Assembly: GCA_003564655.1 (NCBI GenBank)
Contig: PXES01000137.1
Span: forward strand, 1 to 8,279
DNA length: 8,279 nt
Reading direction: 5' to 3'
Source of the DNA: Paracoccaceae bacterium
Lineage (GTDB): Bacteria; Pseudomonadota; Alphaproteobacteria; Rhodobacterales; Rhodobacteraceae
A model generated the notes under the pieces. That model did no database searches. It was given only the letters and a program-made list of their open reading frames with translations, and had not been told where the DNA came from. Position numbers and translations under genes: made by a program. This document shows, piece by piece, positions 1 to 6,318 of this stretch (positions are counted from its first letter, which is position 1; each line of letters opens with the position of its first letter).

Positions 1-1553
1 CGGTCGGCATCGGTGAAGCCCAGATCCTTGTTCAGCCCGTGGCGCACATTGTCGCCATCGAGCAGGAAGGTATGCCGGTTCATCCGCGCCAGCTTCTTCT
101 CGACCAGATTGGCGATGGTCGATTTGCCGGACCCTGAAAGCCCCGTCATCCACAACACCATCGGCTGCTGGTTCTTCATCGCCGCGTGATGCGCGCGGCT
201 GATATCGGTCGCCTGCCAGTGGATGTTCGAGGCCCGGCGCAGCGCGAAATGGATCAGCCCCGCCCCGACCGTGCGATTGGTCACCTTGTCGATCAGGATG
301 AACCCGCCCAGGTCGCGGCTGTCGGCATAGGGTGCGAAGGGAATGTCACGATCCGTGGTCACGACCGACACCCCGATGGCGTTGAGATCCAGCGTCTTGG
401 CGGCCAGATGCTCCATCGAGTTGACATCGACCTGATATTTCGGCGGCGCGACCGTCGCGCTGACCGTCTGCGCGCCGATCTTCAGCCAGTAGGGGCGACC
501 CGGCACCAGATCGGTTTCGTCCATCCAGATCACGGTGGCCTCGAACTGGTCGGCGGTCTCGACCGGGCTCGCGGCGGCGGTGATGACCTGCCCGCGCGAA
601 CAGTCGATCTCGTCGGCCAGCGTCAGCGTCACGGCTTGCCCGGCCACGGCGCGGTCCAGATCGCCATCCGCGGTCACCACCCGCGCGACAGTCGAGGTCT
701 TGCCCGAGGGCAGCACCCGCACCGCGTCGCCCGGCGCGACCTGCCCGGCGGCGATGGTGCCCGCAAAGCCCCGGAAATCCAGATCGGGGCGGTTCACCCA
801 CTGCACGGGCAGGCGGAACGGCTTGCGCTGGTCGGCGCTCTGGTCGAGTTCCACGCTCTCGAGATGCGCAAGCAGGGTCGGCCCGTCATACCAGCCCATC
901 GCCTCGCTGGGCGTGGCGATATTGTCACCCGCCAGCCCCGAGATCGGGATCGGGGTGAATTCGGCGATTCCGATGCTGTCGGCAAAGGCGCGGTAATCGG
1001 CCACGATCCGGTCGAACACCGCGCGGTCATAGCCCACCAGATCCATCTTGTTCACCGCCAGCACGATATGGCGCAGCCCCAGCAGATGCGCGAGGTAGCT
1101 GTGCCGCCGTGTCTGGGTCAGCATCCCCTTGCGCGCGTCGATCAGGATCACCGCCAGATCGGCGGTGGAGGCGCCCGTGACCATATTGCGGGTGTATTGC
1201 TCATGCCCCGGCGTGTCGGCGACGATGAACTTGCGCTTTTCGGTGGCGAAGAAGCGGTAGGCCACGTCGATGGTGATGCCCTGCTCGCGCTCGGCGGCGA
1301 GCCCATCGACCAGCAGCGCGAAATCGATGGCCTCGCCTTGCGTGCCGACTCGCTTCGAGTCCGCCTCGAGCGCGGAAAGCTGGTCCTCGAAGATCATCTT
1401 GCTGTCATACAAGAGCCGCCCGATCAGGGTGGATTTGCCGTCATCGACCGAGCCGCAGGTGATGAAACGCAGAAGCGTCTTGTGCTGATGGGTCTCCAGA
1501 TAGGCGTCGATATCCTCGGCGATCAGGGCGTCGGTGCGGTAGGTGTCGGCCAT
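1..1553 (-). CDS. cysNC: CysNC, sulfate adenylyltransferase large subunit fused to APS kinase (partial, C-terminus outside window)
   Basis: The CysN part is the GTPase subunit that drives ATP sulfurylase (sulfate + ATP to APS) with CysD; the CysC part phosphorylates APS to PAPS. Both act in the cytoplasm. Translating the minus strand from ATG at 1553-1551 gives 517 codons before the window ends. The GTPase domain shows a P-loop GSVDDGKST (residues 34-42), DTPGH (113-117) and NKMD (168-171). EF-Tu-like beta-barrel domains should follow to about residue 440. The kinase domain then starts, with Walker A GLSGSGKST (471-479) and DGDNVRHGLNKDLGFT beginning at residue 499. Both nucleotide sites look intact. 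The start overlaps the cysD stop by one base (TGATG), with AGGAAGGG upstream inside cysD, which implies translational coupling. NodQ of rhizobia has the same architecture, but nothing here points to nodulation. The remaining roughly 110-130 residues of the kinase are not visible, so whether the gene is intact cannot be judged. Confidence 0.96.
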   Translation of the reverse strand, partial: MADTYRTDALIAEDIDAYLETHQHKTLLRFITCGSVDDGKSTLIGRLLYDSKMIFEDQLSALEADSKRVGTQGEAIDFALLVDGLAAEREQGITIDVAYRFFATEKRKFIVADTPGHEQYTRNMVTGASTADLAVILIDARKGMLTQTRRHSYLAHLLGLRHIVLAVNKMDLVGYDRAVFDRIVADYRAFADSIGIAEFTPIPISGLAGDNIATPSEAMGWYDGPTLLAHLESVELDQSADQRKPFRLPVQWVNRPDLDFRGFAGTIAAGQVAPGDAVRVLPSGKTSTVARVVTADGDLDRAVAGQAVTLTLADEIDCSRGQVITAAASPVETADQFEATVIWMDETDLVPGRPYWLKIGAQTVSATVAPPKYQVDVNSMEHLAAKTLDLNAIGVSVVTTDRDIPFAPYADSRDLGGFILIDKVTNRTVGAGLIHFALRRASNIHWQATDISRAHHAAMKNQQPMVLWMTGLSGSGKSTIANLVEKKLARMNRHTFLLDGDNVRHGLNKDLGFTDAD

Positions 1554-2455
1554 CAGAAATACCCTTCCTGCTTTTTCTTCTCCATCGACGCGGCCTGGTC
1601 ATGGTCGATGGCGCGGCCCTGCCGCTCGGATGTAGTGGTCAGCAGCATTTCCTGAATGATCTGTGGCAGGGTCGTGGCGGTGCTTTCGACCGCGCCGGTC
1701 AGCGGGTAGCAGCCCAGTGTGCGGAAGCGGACCGAGCGGGTGACAGGTTCTTCTCCGCCCAGCGGGAAGCGGTCGTCATCGACCATGAGGATCAGCCCGT
1801 CGCGAATGACGGTCGGGCGCGGCGCGGCGAAGTAGAGCGGCACGATCTCGATGTTTTCCAGATGAATGTATTGCCAGATATCAAGTTCGGTCCAGTTCGA
1901 CAGCGGAAACCCCCGCATCGATTCGCCGCGCGCCTTGCGCGCGTTGTAGAGCCGCCACAATTCGGGGCGCTGCGCCTTGGGGTCCCAGCGATGGGCGGCG
2001 GTGCGGAAGCTGAAGATCCGTTCCTTGGCGCGGCTCTTCTCCTCGTCGCGCCGCGCGCCGCCAAAGGCCGCGTCGAACCCGTGGAGGTCGAGCGCCTGCT
2101 TCAGCCCCTCGGTCTTCCACATATCCGTGTGCAACCCGCCATGGTCGAAAGGGTTGATGCCTTGCCGCACCGCCTCGGGGTTCTGGTAGACGATCAGCTG
2201 CATCCCCGCGCGCCGAGCAGCGCGGTCACGCAAGCCGTACATGTCGCGGAACTTCCAGGTCGTATCGACATGCAGCAGCGGAAAGGGGGGCGGGGCGGGA
2301 AAGAACGCCTTTTTCGCCAGATGCAGCATCACCGCGCTGTCCTTGCCGACCGAATACAGCATCACGGGGTTTTCCGCCTCGGCCACCACTTCGCGCATAA
2401 TGTGGATCGCCTCGGCCTCGAGCCGTTGCAGATGGGTCAGGGTGCGGATGCTCAT
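1553..2455 (-). CDS. cysD: CysD, sulfate adenylyltransferase small subunit
   Basis: This is the catalytic subunit of ATP sulfurylase, which adenylates sulfate to APS in a complex with the CysN GTPase. The 300-residue product has the usual CysD length. It carries the PP-loop SVGKDS (residues 35-40) after an N-terminal helix, the conserved GGARRDEEKSRAKERIFSFR block (132-151), the RFRTLGCYPLTGAVES region (243-258), and the typical C-terminal MEKKKQEGYF. I chose ATG 2455 because AAAGGAG sits five bases upstream and the protein then begins MSIRTLTHL, as family members do. An in-frame GTG at 2485 would add ten non-conserved residues and lacks this support. It is the first gene of an operon with cysNC. 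It is transcribed away from a LuxR-type regulator across a short region with a palindrome. No cysH, cysI or cysG lies beside it in the window. Confidence 0.97.
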   Translation of the reverse strand: MSIRTLTHLQRLEAEAIHIMREVVAEAENPVMLYSVGKDSAVMLHLAKKAFFPAPPPFPLLHVDTTWKFRDMYGLRDRAARRAGMQLIVYQNPEAVRQGINPFDHGGLHTDMWKTEGLKQALDLHGFDAAFGGARRDEEKSRAKERIFSFRTAAHRWDPKAQRPELWRLYNARKARGESMRGFPLSNWTELDIWQYIHLENIEIVPLYFAAPRPTVIRDGLILMVDDDRFPLGGEEPVTRSVRFRTLGCYPLTGAVESTATTLPQIIQEMLLTTTSERQGRAIDHDQAASMEKKKQEGYF

Positions 2456-2479
2456 GACGGCTCCTTTGCGCAATCGGGG

Positions 2480-2507
2480 TTGCACGGTTCTACGCGCCCG
2501 CTATCCT
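2480..2507 (+). promoter_or_regulatory. Candidate sigma-70-like promoter of the LuxR-type regulator
   Basis: TTGCAC (2480-2485) and TATCCT (2502-2507) are separated by 16 bases and match four or five of six consensus positions each. Transcription would begin around 2513-2516, at the left edge of the 16-bp palindrome. A protein bound there would be expected to block this promoter. The match is by eye only, and alphaproteobacterial promoters are often weakly conserved. Confidence 0.3.
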
Positions 2508-2514
2508 GCCGACA

Positions 2515-2530
2515 CCTCCCATATGGGAGG
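2515..2530. promoter_or_regulatory. Perfect 16-bp palindrome, probable operator between cysD and the regulator
   Basis: The sequence CCTCCCATATGGGAGG equals its own reverse complement over all 16 bases; symmetry stops at the flanking A/A pair. It lies 59 bases upstream of the cysD ATG and 21 bases upstream of the regulator ATG. Dimeric HTH proteins of the LuxR/FixJ type bind dyad sites of about this size. The site could therefore serve autoregulation and control of cysD at once. On the cysD strand a TTGACT (2543-2538) lies just upstream of the palindrome, but no good -10 follows it at normal spacing, so the cysD promoter may need an activator. A hairpin role is unlikely because there is no loop. 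Binding by the neighbouring protein is an inference. Confidence 0.6.
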
Positions 2531-2551
2531 ATAAGGCAGTCAAGGCGAGAT

Positions 2552-3421
2552 ATGGTTAATCCCCAGGACAGCGCGCTCGTGATCGCCACGATCCGCGCGG
2601 GCACCGAGCCCGAAGGGTGGCCCGGCCTACTGAGCGCGGTGCAGGCCGAGACCGGGGCCGATTCCGCGCGGTTTTGGCTGGGCTGTGCGGGCTGGGACGT
2701 GGGCGGTGCGCTTTGCGCGCCACGACCCGAAATGCTTGCCGGGTTGCGCCTGCGCCGCGTCTATACCGGCGCGGAACTTGCCGACCGCGCCCTTGGGCCG
2801 ACCCCTTTCGCGGATGCCCGCGCGCTGGGCGTGGCGGGGCCGGCCTGGGTCTTGCTGACCCGCAAGGCGGGCGAATTCCGCGCGCGCGACTCGGCCCGGC
2901 TGGCCGGGTTGGTGCCGCATCTGGAACAGGCGCTGGAGCTCGGCGCGCAGATGGCGGCCTTGCGAGATGCGGCGGCGCGGGCAGGGCGGCGGGCGCGGCG
3001 GCTGGGCGCGGGCTGGCTGCGCCTCGGGCCGCGCGGCGAGGTTGTTGCCGCCGATGCGGGCGGGCGCGAGCTGCTGGCGCGTGCGGGGCTTGGCGTGCGG
3101 GTCGATCTCGCCGCGGGGCTGACCCGGCTGGGCAGCGGGGTCGAGGCGATGCGGCAAGGCGACGAGGCTTATCTCCGCGCCACGGACCAGCCCCTGCCAC
3201 CGCCCGAACGGCTGGCCCGCCATCTGGGGCTCAGCCTGCCCGAGGCGCGGCTGGCGCGTGCGCTGGGGCAGGGGGCCAGCCTGCGCGAGGCTGCCGCCTT
3301 GCTTGGCCTGACCATCGAGACCGCGCGCTTCTACAGCAAGCAGATCTACGCCAAGACCGGGCTGCGCGGCCAGCCCGCGCTGATCCGGCGACTTTGGACC
3401 GGGGCCCTCACACTGGGATGA
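2552..3421 (+). CDS. LuxR-type helix-turn-helix transcriptional regulator, divergent from cysDNC
   Basis: This 289-residue protein has a LuxR/GerE-type DNA-binding domain at its C-terminus (about residues 224-280). The domain shows the family pattern LSLPEARLARALGQGASLREAA followed by LGLTIETARFYSKQIYAKTG, with the recognition helix around 254-268. The N-terminal part (about 1-130) is of unrecognised type, with several Trp and Cys residues (W23, W42, C45, W48, C55). A Lys/Arg-rich helix (138-151) follows. Residues 153-200 resemble a degenerate PAS segment (GWLRLGPRGEVVAADAGGRELL). I see no phospho-acceptor receiver domain and no autoinducer-binding domain signature. ATG 2552 is chosen because AAGGCGAG precedes it and the reading frame upstream is only a shadow of cysD. 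The divergent placement next to cysD and the shared palindrome suggest that it controls sulfate activation and itself, but its signal is unknown. The family call is firm; the regulon is inference. Confidence 0.88.
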   Translation: MVNPQDSALVIATIRAGTEPEGWPGLLSAVQAETGADSARFWLGCAGWDVGGALCAPRPEMLAGLRLRRVYTGAELADRALGPTPFADARALGVAGPAWVLLTRKAGEFRARDSARLAGLVPHLEQALELGAQMAALRDAAARAGRRARRLGAGWLRLGPRGEVVAADAGGRELLARAGLGVRVDLAAGLTRLGSGVEAMRQGDEAYLRATDQPLPPPERLARHLGLSLPEARLARALGQGASLREAAALLGLTIETARFYSKQIYAKTGLRGQPALIRRLWTGALTLG

Positions 3422-3445
3422 GCCCCGCCCGGGCCCTGCCCGGGC

Positions 3446-3503
3446 AGGCGCCCGCGAGCGGGAGGTTGGCGGGCGGGTGGGCCTCCCGGAGCGGGCGCCT
3501 TTC
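3446..3503 (+). terminator. Long GC-rich hairpin, probable Rho-independent terminator of the regulator gene
   Basis: AGGCGCCCGC (3446-3455) pairs perfectly with GCGGGCGCCT (3491-3500). Inside it, CGGGAGG (3459-3465) pairs with CCTCCCG (3482-3488) around a 16-base loop. A short TTT ending the stem and a pyrimidine run (CCTTTCCCCCTC) follow on the plus strand. The hairpin starts 25 bases after the regulator stop and ends 8 bases before the stop of the convergent extensin-like gene. It could therefore also act on transcripts from the other strand. The T-tract is short, so efficiency is uncertain. A smaller hairpin (3427-3445, 7-bp stem) precedes it. Confidence 0.6.
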
Positions 3504-3507
3504 CCCC

Positions 3508-4182
3508 TCAGCGGCAGATCGGCCCGGTGCCGTGACGCGCCGTGTCGTAGTGGAAATGATCCTCGTGCATCCCGTCCGACCCCGGGCCCAGCGTCGTGCC
3601 GAAGATCCCGCAGGCCGCCCCATGCATCCGTTGCAGGGCGCGCGAATGGCGCGAACCGCTCCAGTCGCGCAGCACGTCCATCTCGCTGCCATCGGCGAGC
3701 AGGATCGCGCTGATGTCGATGGCCCGCCCGCGCCCATGTTCGGACACCGGCCCGCCGGGGCGGTGATTGCGCGTGCGGCATACGTAATGCGCCGCCACGC
3801 GCAGCCCCTCGACCCCGCCGCCGGCGCGCCCGACGGCCGGGCGCACGCCCCGCCGGACCCAGCGATCCAGCGCCGTGGCGGTTTCGCAATCCATGATCGC
3901 GGCCTGGCTCAGCCGTACCCCGTCCACGGCGGTCACCCGCACGGGCTCAGCCACCCCGCATTGCGGGTTGTCCGAGGTAACGGGCTCGATCATCTCGCCC
4001 TCGAGCCCGCGCACCCCGCACAACCGACCGCGCGCCCGCCCGCCCCGGTCGCGAAACGGGTTCATTCGCGCGAGGATCCCGCCGCCGCTGTCGGCAGAGG
4101 CGCGCGGCTCCGCCCCGCGATCCCCGCCCGAACAACTCACCAGCGCCAGCGCCGCGAGAGTGACCAGCACAAGCCCCCTCAC
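3508..4182 (-). CDS. Extensin-like C-terminal domain lipoprotein, metallopeptidase-like
   Basis: The 224-residue product matches the bacterial extensin-like C-terminal family. It starts with a lipoprotein signal peptide (hydrophobic residues 4-16, lipobox LVSC with Cys17), so it is probably anchored in the periplasm or outer membrane. A short Gly/Arg-rich linker follows, then the conserved domain (about 52-224). Motifs seen are SEHGRGRAIDIS (147-158), DGSEMDVLRDW (164-174), FGTTLGPGSDG (194-204) and HEDHFHYD (206-213). H149, D156 and H209/H211 are arranged like the zinc ligands of LAS-type peptidases such as D-Ala-D-Ala carboxypeptidases. A peptidoglycan role is thus plausible but not shown. 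Six further Cys residues (55, 75, 99, 135, 191, 223) could form disulfides. The GTG start at 4182 overlaps the tyrC stop (GTGA), with AGGA seven bases upstream. It is the last gene of the hisC-tyrC operon. Confidence 0.88.
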   Translation of the reverse strand: MRGLVLVTLAALALVSCSGGDRGAEPRASADSGGGILARMNPFRDRGGRARGRLCGVRGLEGEMIEPVTSDNPQCGVAEPVRVTAVDGVRLSQAAIMDCETATALDRWVRRGVRPAVGRAGGGVEGLRVAAHYVCRTRNHRPGGPVSEHGRGRAIDISAILLADGSEMDVLRDWSGSRHSRALQRMHGAACGIFGTTLGPGSDGMHEDHFHYDTARHGTGPICR

Positions 4183-5093
4183 GGCTTGATCCTGCCGAAA
4201 TCCGGGGCGTCAGTGTCCTGCCCCGCCTCGATGATCCCGCGCCGGATCGCGCGGGTGCGGCTGAAATACGCCTGCAGATGCGCCCCGTCGCCCTGCCGGA
4301 TGGCGCGCTGCAGCACGAACAGCTCCTCGGTGAAGCGCCCCAGGATTTCCAGCGTCGCCTCGCGGTTGGTCAGGAACACGTCGCGCCACATCACCGGGTC
4401 CGAGGCCGCGATGCGCGTGAAGTCGCGAAACCCGGCGGCGGAATACTTGATCACCTCGCTGTCGGTCACGCGGCGCAGGTCATCGGCCACGCCGACCATG
4501 GTGTAGGCGATCAGATGCGGCGTGTGGCTGGTGACCGCCAGCACGAGGTCATGATGGGCCGCGTCCATCAGATCGACATTCGCGCCCATCCCCTGCCAGA
4601 GTCGTGTCAGCCGGTCGAGGGCGGCCGCGTCGTGCCCCTCGGGCGGGGTCAGGATGCACCAGCGATTGACGAAGAGATCGGCAAAGCCCGCGCGCGGCCC
4701 CGATTGCTCGGTCCCGGCGATGGGGTGGCCGGGGATGAAATGCACATGGCCCGGCAGATGCGGCGCCACGGCGTCGAAGACCGACTGCTTGACCGAGCCG
4801 ACATCCGTGAGCGTCGCGCCGGGTGCCAGATGCGGCGCGATTTCCCGCGCCAGGGCCTCCATCGCGCCCATCGGCACGCACAGTACCACCAGATCGGCAC
4901 CCGCGACCGCCTCGGCAGCCGTGTCGCAGACATGGTCGACCAGCCCCATCTCGCGCGCGGTGGCCCGCGTCTCGGCCGAGCGCGCGGTGCCGGTCATCGC
5001 CTCGGCCAGCCCGGCGCGGCGGATGGCGTGCGCCATTGACGAGGCGATCAGCCCCAGCCCGACAAAGGCCACGCGCCGATAGAGCGCCGTCAT
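4179..5093 (-). CDS. tyrC: TyrA-family prephenate/arogenate (cyclohexadienyl) dehydrogenase
   Basis: The enzyme oxidatively decarboxylates prephenate or arogenate to 4-hydroxyphenylpyruvate or tyrosine with NAD(P). The 304-residue product begins with a Rossmann fold, RVAFVGLGLIASS (residues 7-19), in which the third Gly of the dinucleotide loop is replaced by Ala (GLGLIAS). It continues with DVGSVKQ (97-103), HPIAGTEQSGP (123-133), SHTPHL (189-194, with the substrate-site His) and SAAGFRDFTRIA (218-229). There is no fused chorismate mutase or ACT domain, so this is the short monofunctional form. Substrate and cofactor preference cannot be read by eye. The ATG at 5093 overlaps the hisC stop by four bases (ATGA), and the gene's own stop overlaps the next start in the same manner. 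It therefore sits in the middle of a three-gene coupled operon. Confidence 0.95.
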   Translation of the reverse strand: MTALYRRVAFVGLGLIASSMAHAIRRAGLAEAMTGTARSAETRATAREMGLVDHVCDTAAEAVAGADLVVLCVPMGAMEALAREIAPHLAPGATLTDVGSVKQSVFDAVAPHLPGHVHFIPGHPIAGTEQSGPRAGFADLFVNRWCILTPPEGHDAAALDRLTRLWQGMGANVDLMDAAHHDLVLAVTSHTPHLIAYTMVGVADDLRRVTDSEVIKYSAAGFRDFTRIAASDPVMWRDVFLTNREATLEILGRFTEELFVLQRAIRQGDGAHLQAYFSRTRAIRRGIIEAGQDTDAPDFGRIKP

Positions 5094-6193
5094 TCCGCCG
5101 CCCCGAGGCGCTGCGTCTCCATGAAGGCGCCGATCACATGCGCCACGCGGCGACAGGCGGCCTCGTCGCCCACGGTGATGCGCAGGCAGTGCGGCAACCC
5201 GTAGCTGCCCACCTGCCGCACGATCAGCCCGTCGGCGAGCAGCGCTTCATTGCAGGCCGTCGCCTGATCGGTGTCGCGAAACCGCGCCAGCACGAAATTG
5301 GCGTGGCTCCGATCCGTGGGGACGCCAAGTTCGGTCAACCTGTCGGACAACCAGTCGCGCAGCCGGGCATTCTCGGACAGGCTCCGCGAGATATGCGCCG
5401 CGTCGCCCAGCGCCGCCTCGGCCACGACGAGCTGCATGTTCGACAGGTTGAACGGCCCGCGCAGGCGGTTCAGCACATCGACCACATGCTGCGGCCCGTA
5501 GCCCCAGCCGACGCGCAGCCCCCCCAGCCCGTAAAGCTTGGAGAAGGTGCGCGTCATCACCACATTCGCGCGCGCCTCGACCAGCGCGGCGCCCCCGTCA
5601 TAGCCGGCGACGAATTCGGCATAGGCCCCGTCGAGCACCAGAAGCGCCGTCTCCGGCAGCCCCTCGGCAAGTCGGGCCAGCTCCTCGGGCGGGATCATGG
5701 TGCCGGTCGGGTTGTTGGGATTGGCGATGAACACCAGCCGCGTGCGCTCGGTTGCCGCCGCCAGCAGCGCATCGACATCTGTGGTGCGCTCACACTCGGG
5801 CGCGACGACTGGCGTGGCCCCCGCCGCCTGCGCCGAGATGCGATACATCAGAAAGCCGTGCTGGCTGTAGAGCACCTCGTCCCCCGGCCCGGCGTAGCCC
5901 TGGCAGAGAAGCGTGATGATCTCGTCCGAGCCCACGCCGCACACGATCCGCCCGGGGTCGAGCCCGAACTGCGCGCCCAGCGCCGCGCGCAGGCTCGCAT
6001 GGTCGGTCGAGGGGTAGCGGTGCAGATCGTGGCTTGCGCGCAGATAGGCCGCGCGCGCCAGATCGCCCGCCCCGAACGGGTTTTCGTTCGACGAGAGCTT
6101 GAGCGCGTCCTCGCGCCCCGCAATCGCCGAGGCGCCGCCCTGATAAAGGGCGATATCCATGATCCCCGGTTGCGGGCGAATGCCTGCGCTCAT
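5090..6193 (-). CDS. hisC: Histidinol-phosphate aminotransferase (HisC), possibly also aromatic aminotransferase
   Basis: This PLP-dependent class I/II aminotransferase converts imidazole-acetol phosphate plus glutamate to histidinol phosphate. The 367-residue product shows LSSNENPFG (33-41), NPNNPTG (158-164), DGAY (188-191) and the PLP lysine in TRTFSKLYGLGGLRVGW (K219). R338 in LRITVG is the expected carboxylate-binding Arg. Length fits the family. I chose ATG 6193, giving MSAGIRPQPGIMDIALYQGG, because conservation begins there. An upstream in-frame start at 6286 would add 31 unconserved residues. The ribosome site is weak (GGGGCAACCGGC). It is followed immediately by tyrC, and HisC paralogs in such settings also transaminate aromatic keto acids or prephenate. 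No other his gene is nearby, which strengthens the aromatic reading without proving it. Confidence 0.94.
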   Translation of the reverse strand: MSAGIRPQPGIMDIALYQGGASAIAGREDALKLSSNENPFGAGDLARAAYLRASHDLHRYPSTDHASLRAALGAQFGLDPGRIVCGVGSDEIITLLCQGYAGPGDEVLYSQHGFLMYRISAQAAGATPVVAPECERTTDVDALLAAATERTRLVFIANPNNPTGTMIPPEELARLAEGLPETALLVLDGAYAEFVAGYDGGAALVEARANVVMTRTFSKLYGLGGLRVGWGYGPQHVVDVLNRLRGPFNLSNMQLVVAEAALGDAAHISRSLSENARLRDWLSDRLTELGVPTDRSHANFVLARFRDTDQATACNEALLADGLIVRQVGSYGLPHCLRITVGDEAACRRVAHVIGAFMETQRLGAAE

Positions 6194-6219
6194 GCCGGTT
6201 GCCCCGTGTAATGCCGTCT

Positions 6220-6236
6220 GGCGCTGTCTTAGCGCC
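6220..6236 (-). promoter_or_regulatory. Inverted repeat around a -10-like element upstream of hisC
   Basis: GGCGCT and AGCGCC form 6-bp arms around a five-base centre, 27 bases upstream of the hisC ATG. On the minus strand the centre reads TAAGAC, which could be part of a -10 hexamer; a poor -35 (TGGCTT) lies 17 bases upstream of it. This could be an operator overlapping the operon promoter or a chance repeat in GC-rich DNA. The rest of the 125-base gap (6194-6318) shows no other recognisable element. Confidence 0.22.
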
Positions 6237-6318
6237 GCTGCGCGTCGGAAGCCAGCGGGGTGGGACGGTTTTTCGCATGGCAGCAACAGGCGTTGCGCTT
6301 GTGCCGCGCGGCGCGCGC

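Noticed and set aside
186..1655. 489-codon open frame on the plus strand
   Set aside because: It lies opposite cysNC, is rich in Arg/His/Gly/Asp in the pattern of a codon-biased antisense shadow, and has no recognisable domain.
2456..2485. Longer cysD starting at GTG 2485
   Set aside because: The extra ten residues are unlike CysD N-termini, and the strong AAAGGAG site serves the ATG at 2455.
3459..3488. Second copy of the operator half-sites (GGGAGG and CCTCCC) inside the terminator
   Set aside because: The halves are separated by 16 bases in the opposite order and are explained by hairpin pairing, so they do not form the compact 16-bp site.
2627..3889. 420-codon open frame on the minus strand
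   Set aside because: It is antisense to the regulator and crosses the terminator hairpin; it has no family features and shows a composition shadow.
2617..4506. 629-codon open frame on the plus strand
   Set aside because: It runs through the regulator in another frame and opposite the extensin-like and tyrC genes; low-complexity Ala/Arg/Gly composition shows it is a GC shadow.
4823..6211. 462-codon open frame on the plus strand
   Set aside because: It is antisense to hisC and tyrC, whose motifs are complete on the other strand.
6194..6286. Longer HisC starting at 6286
   Set aside because: The added 31 residues are not typical of HisC, and similarity starts at MSAGIRPQPG.
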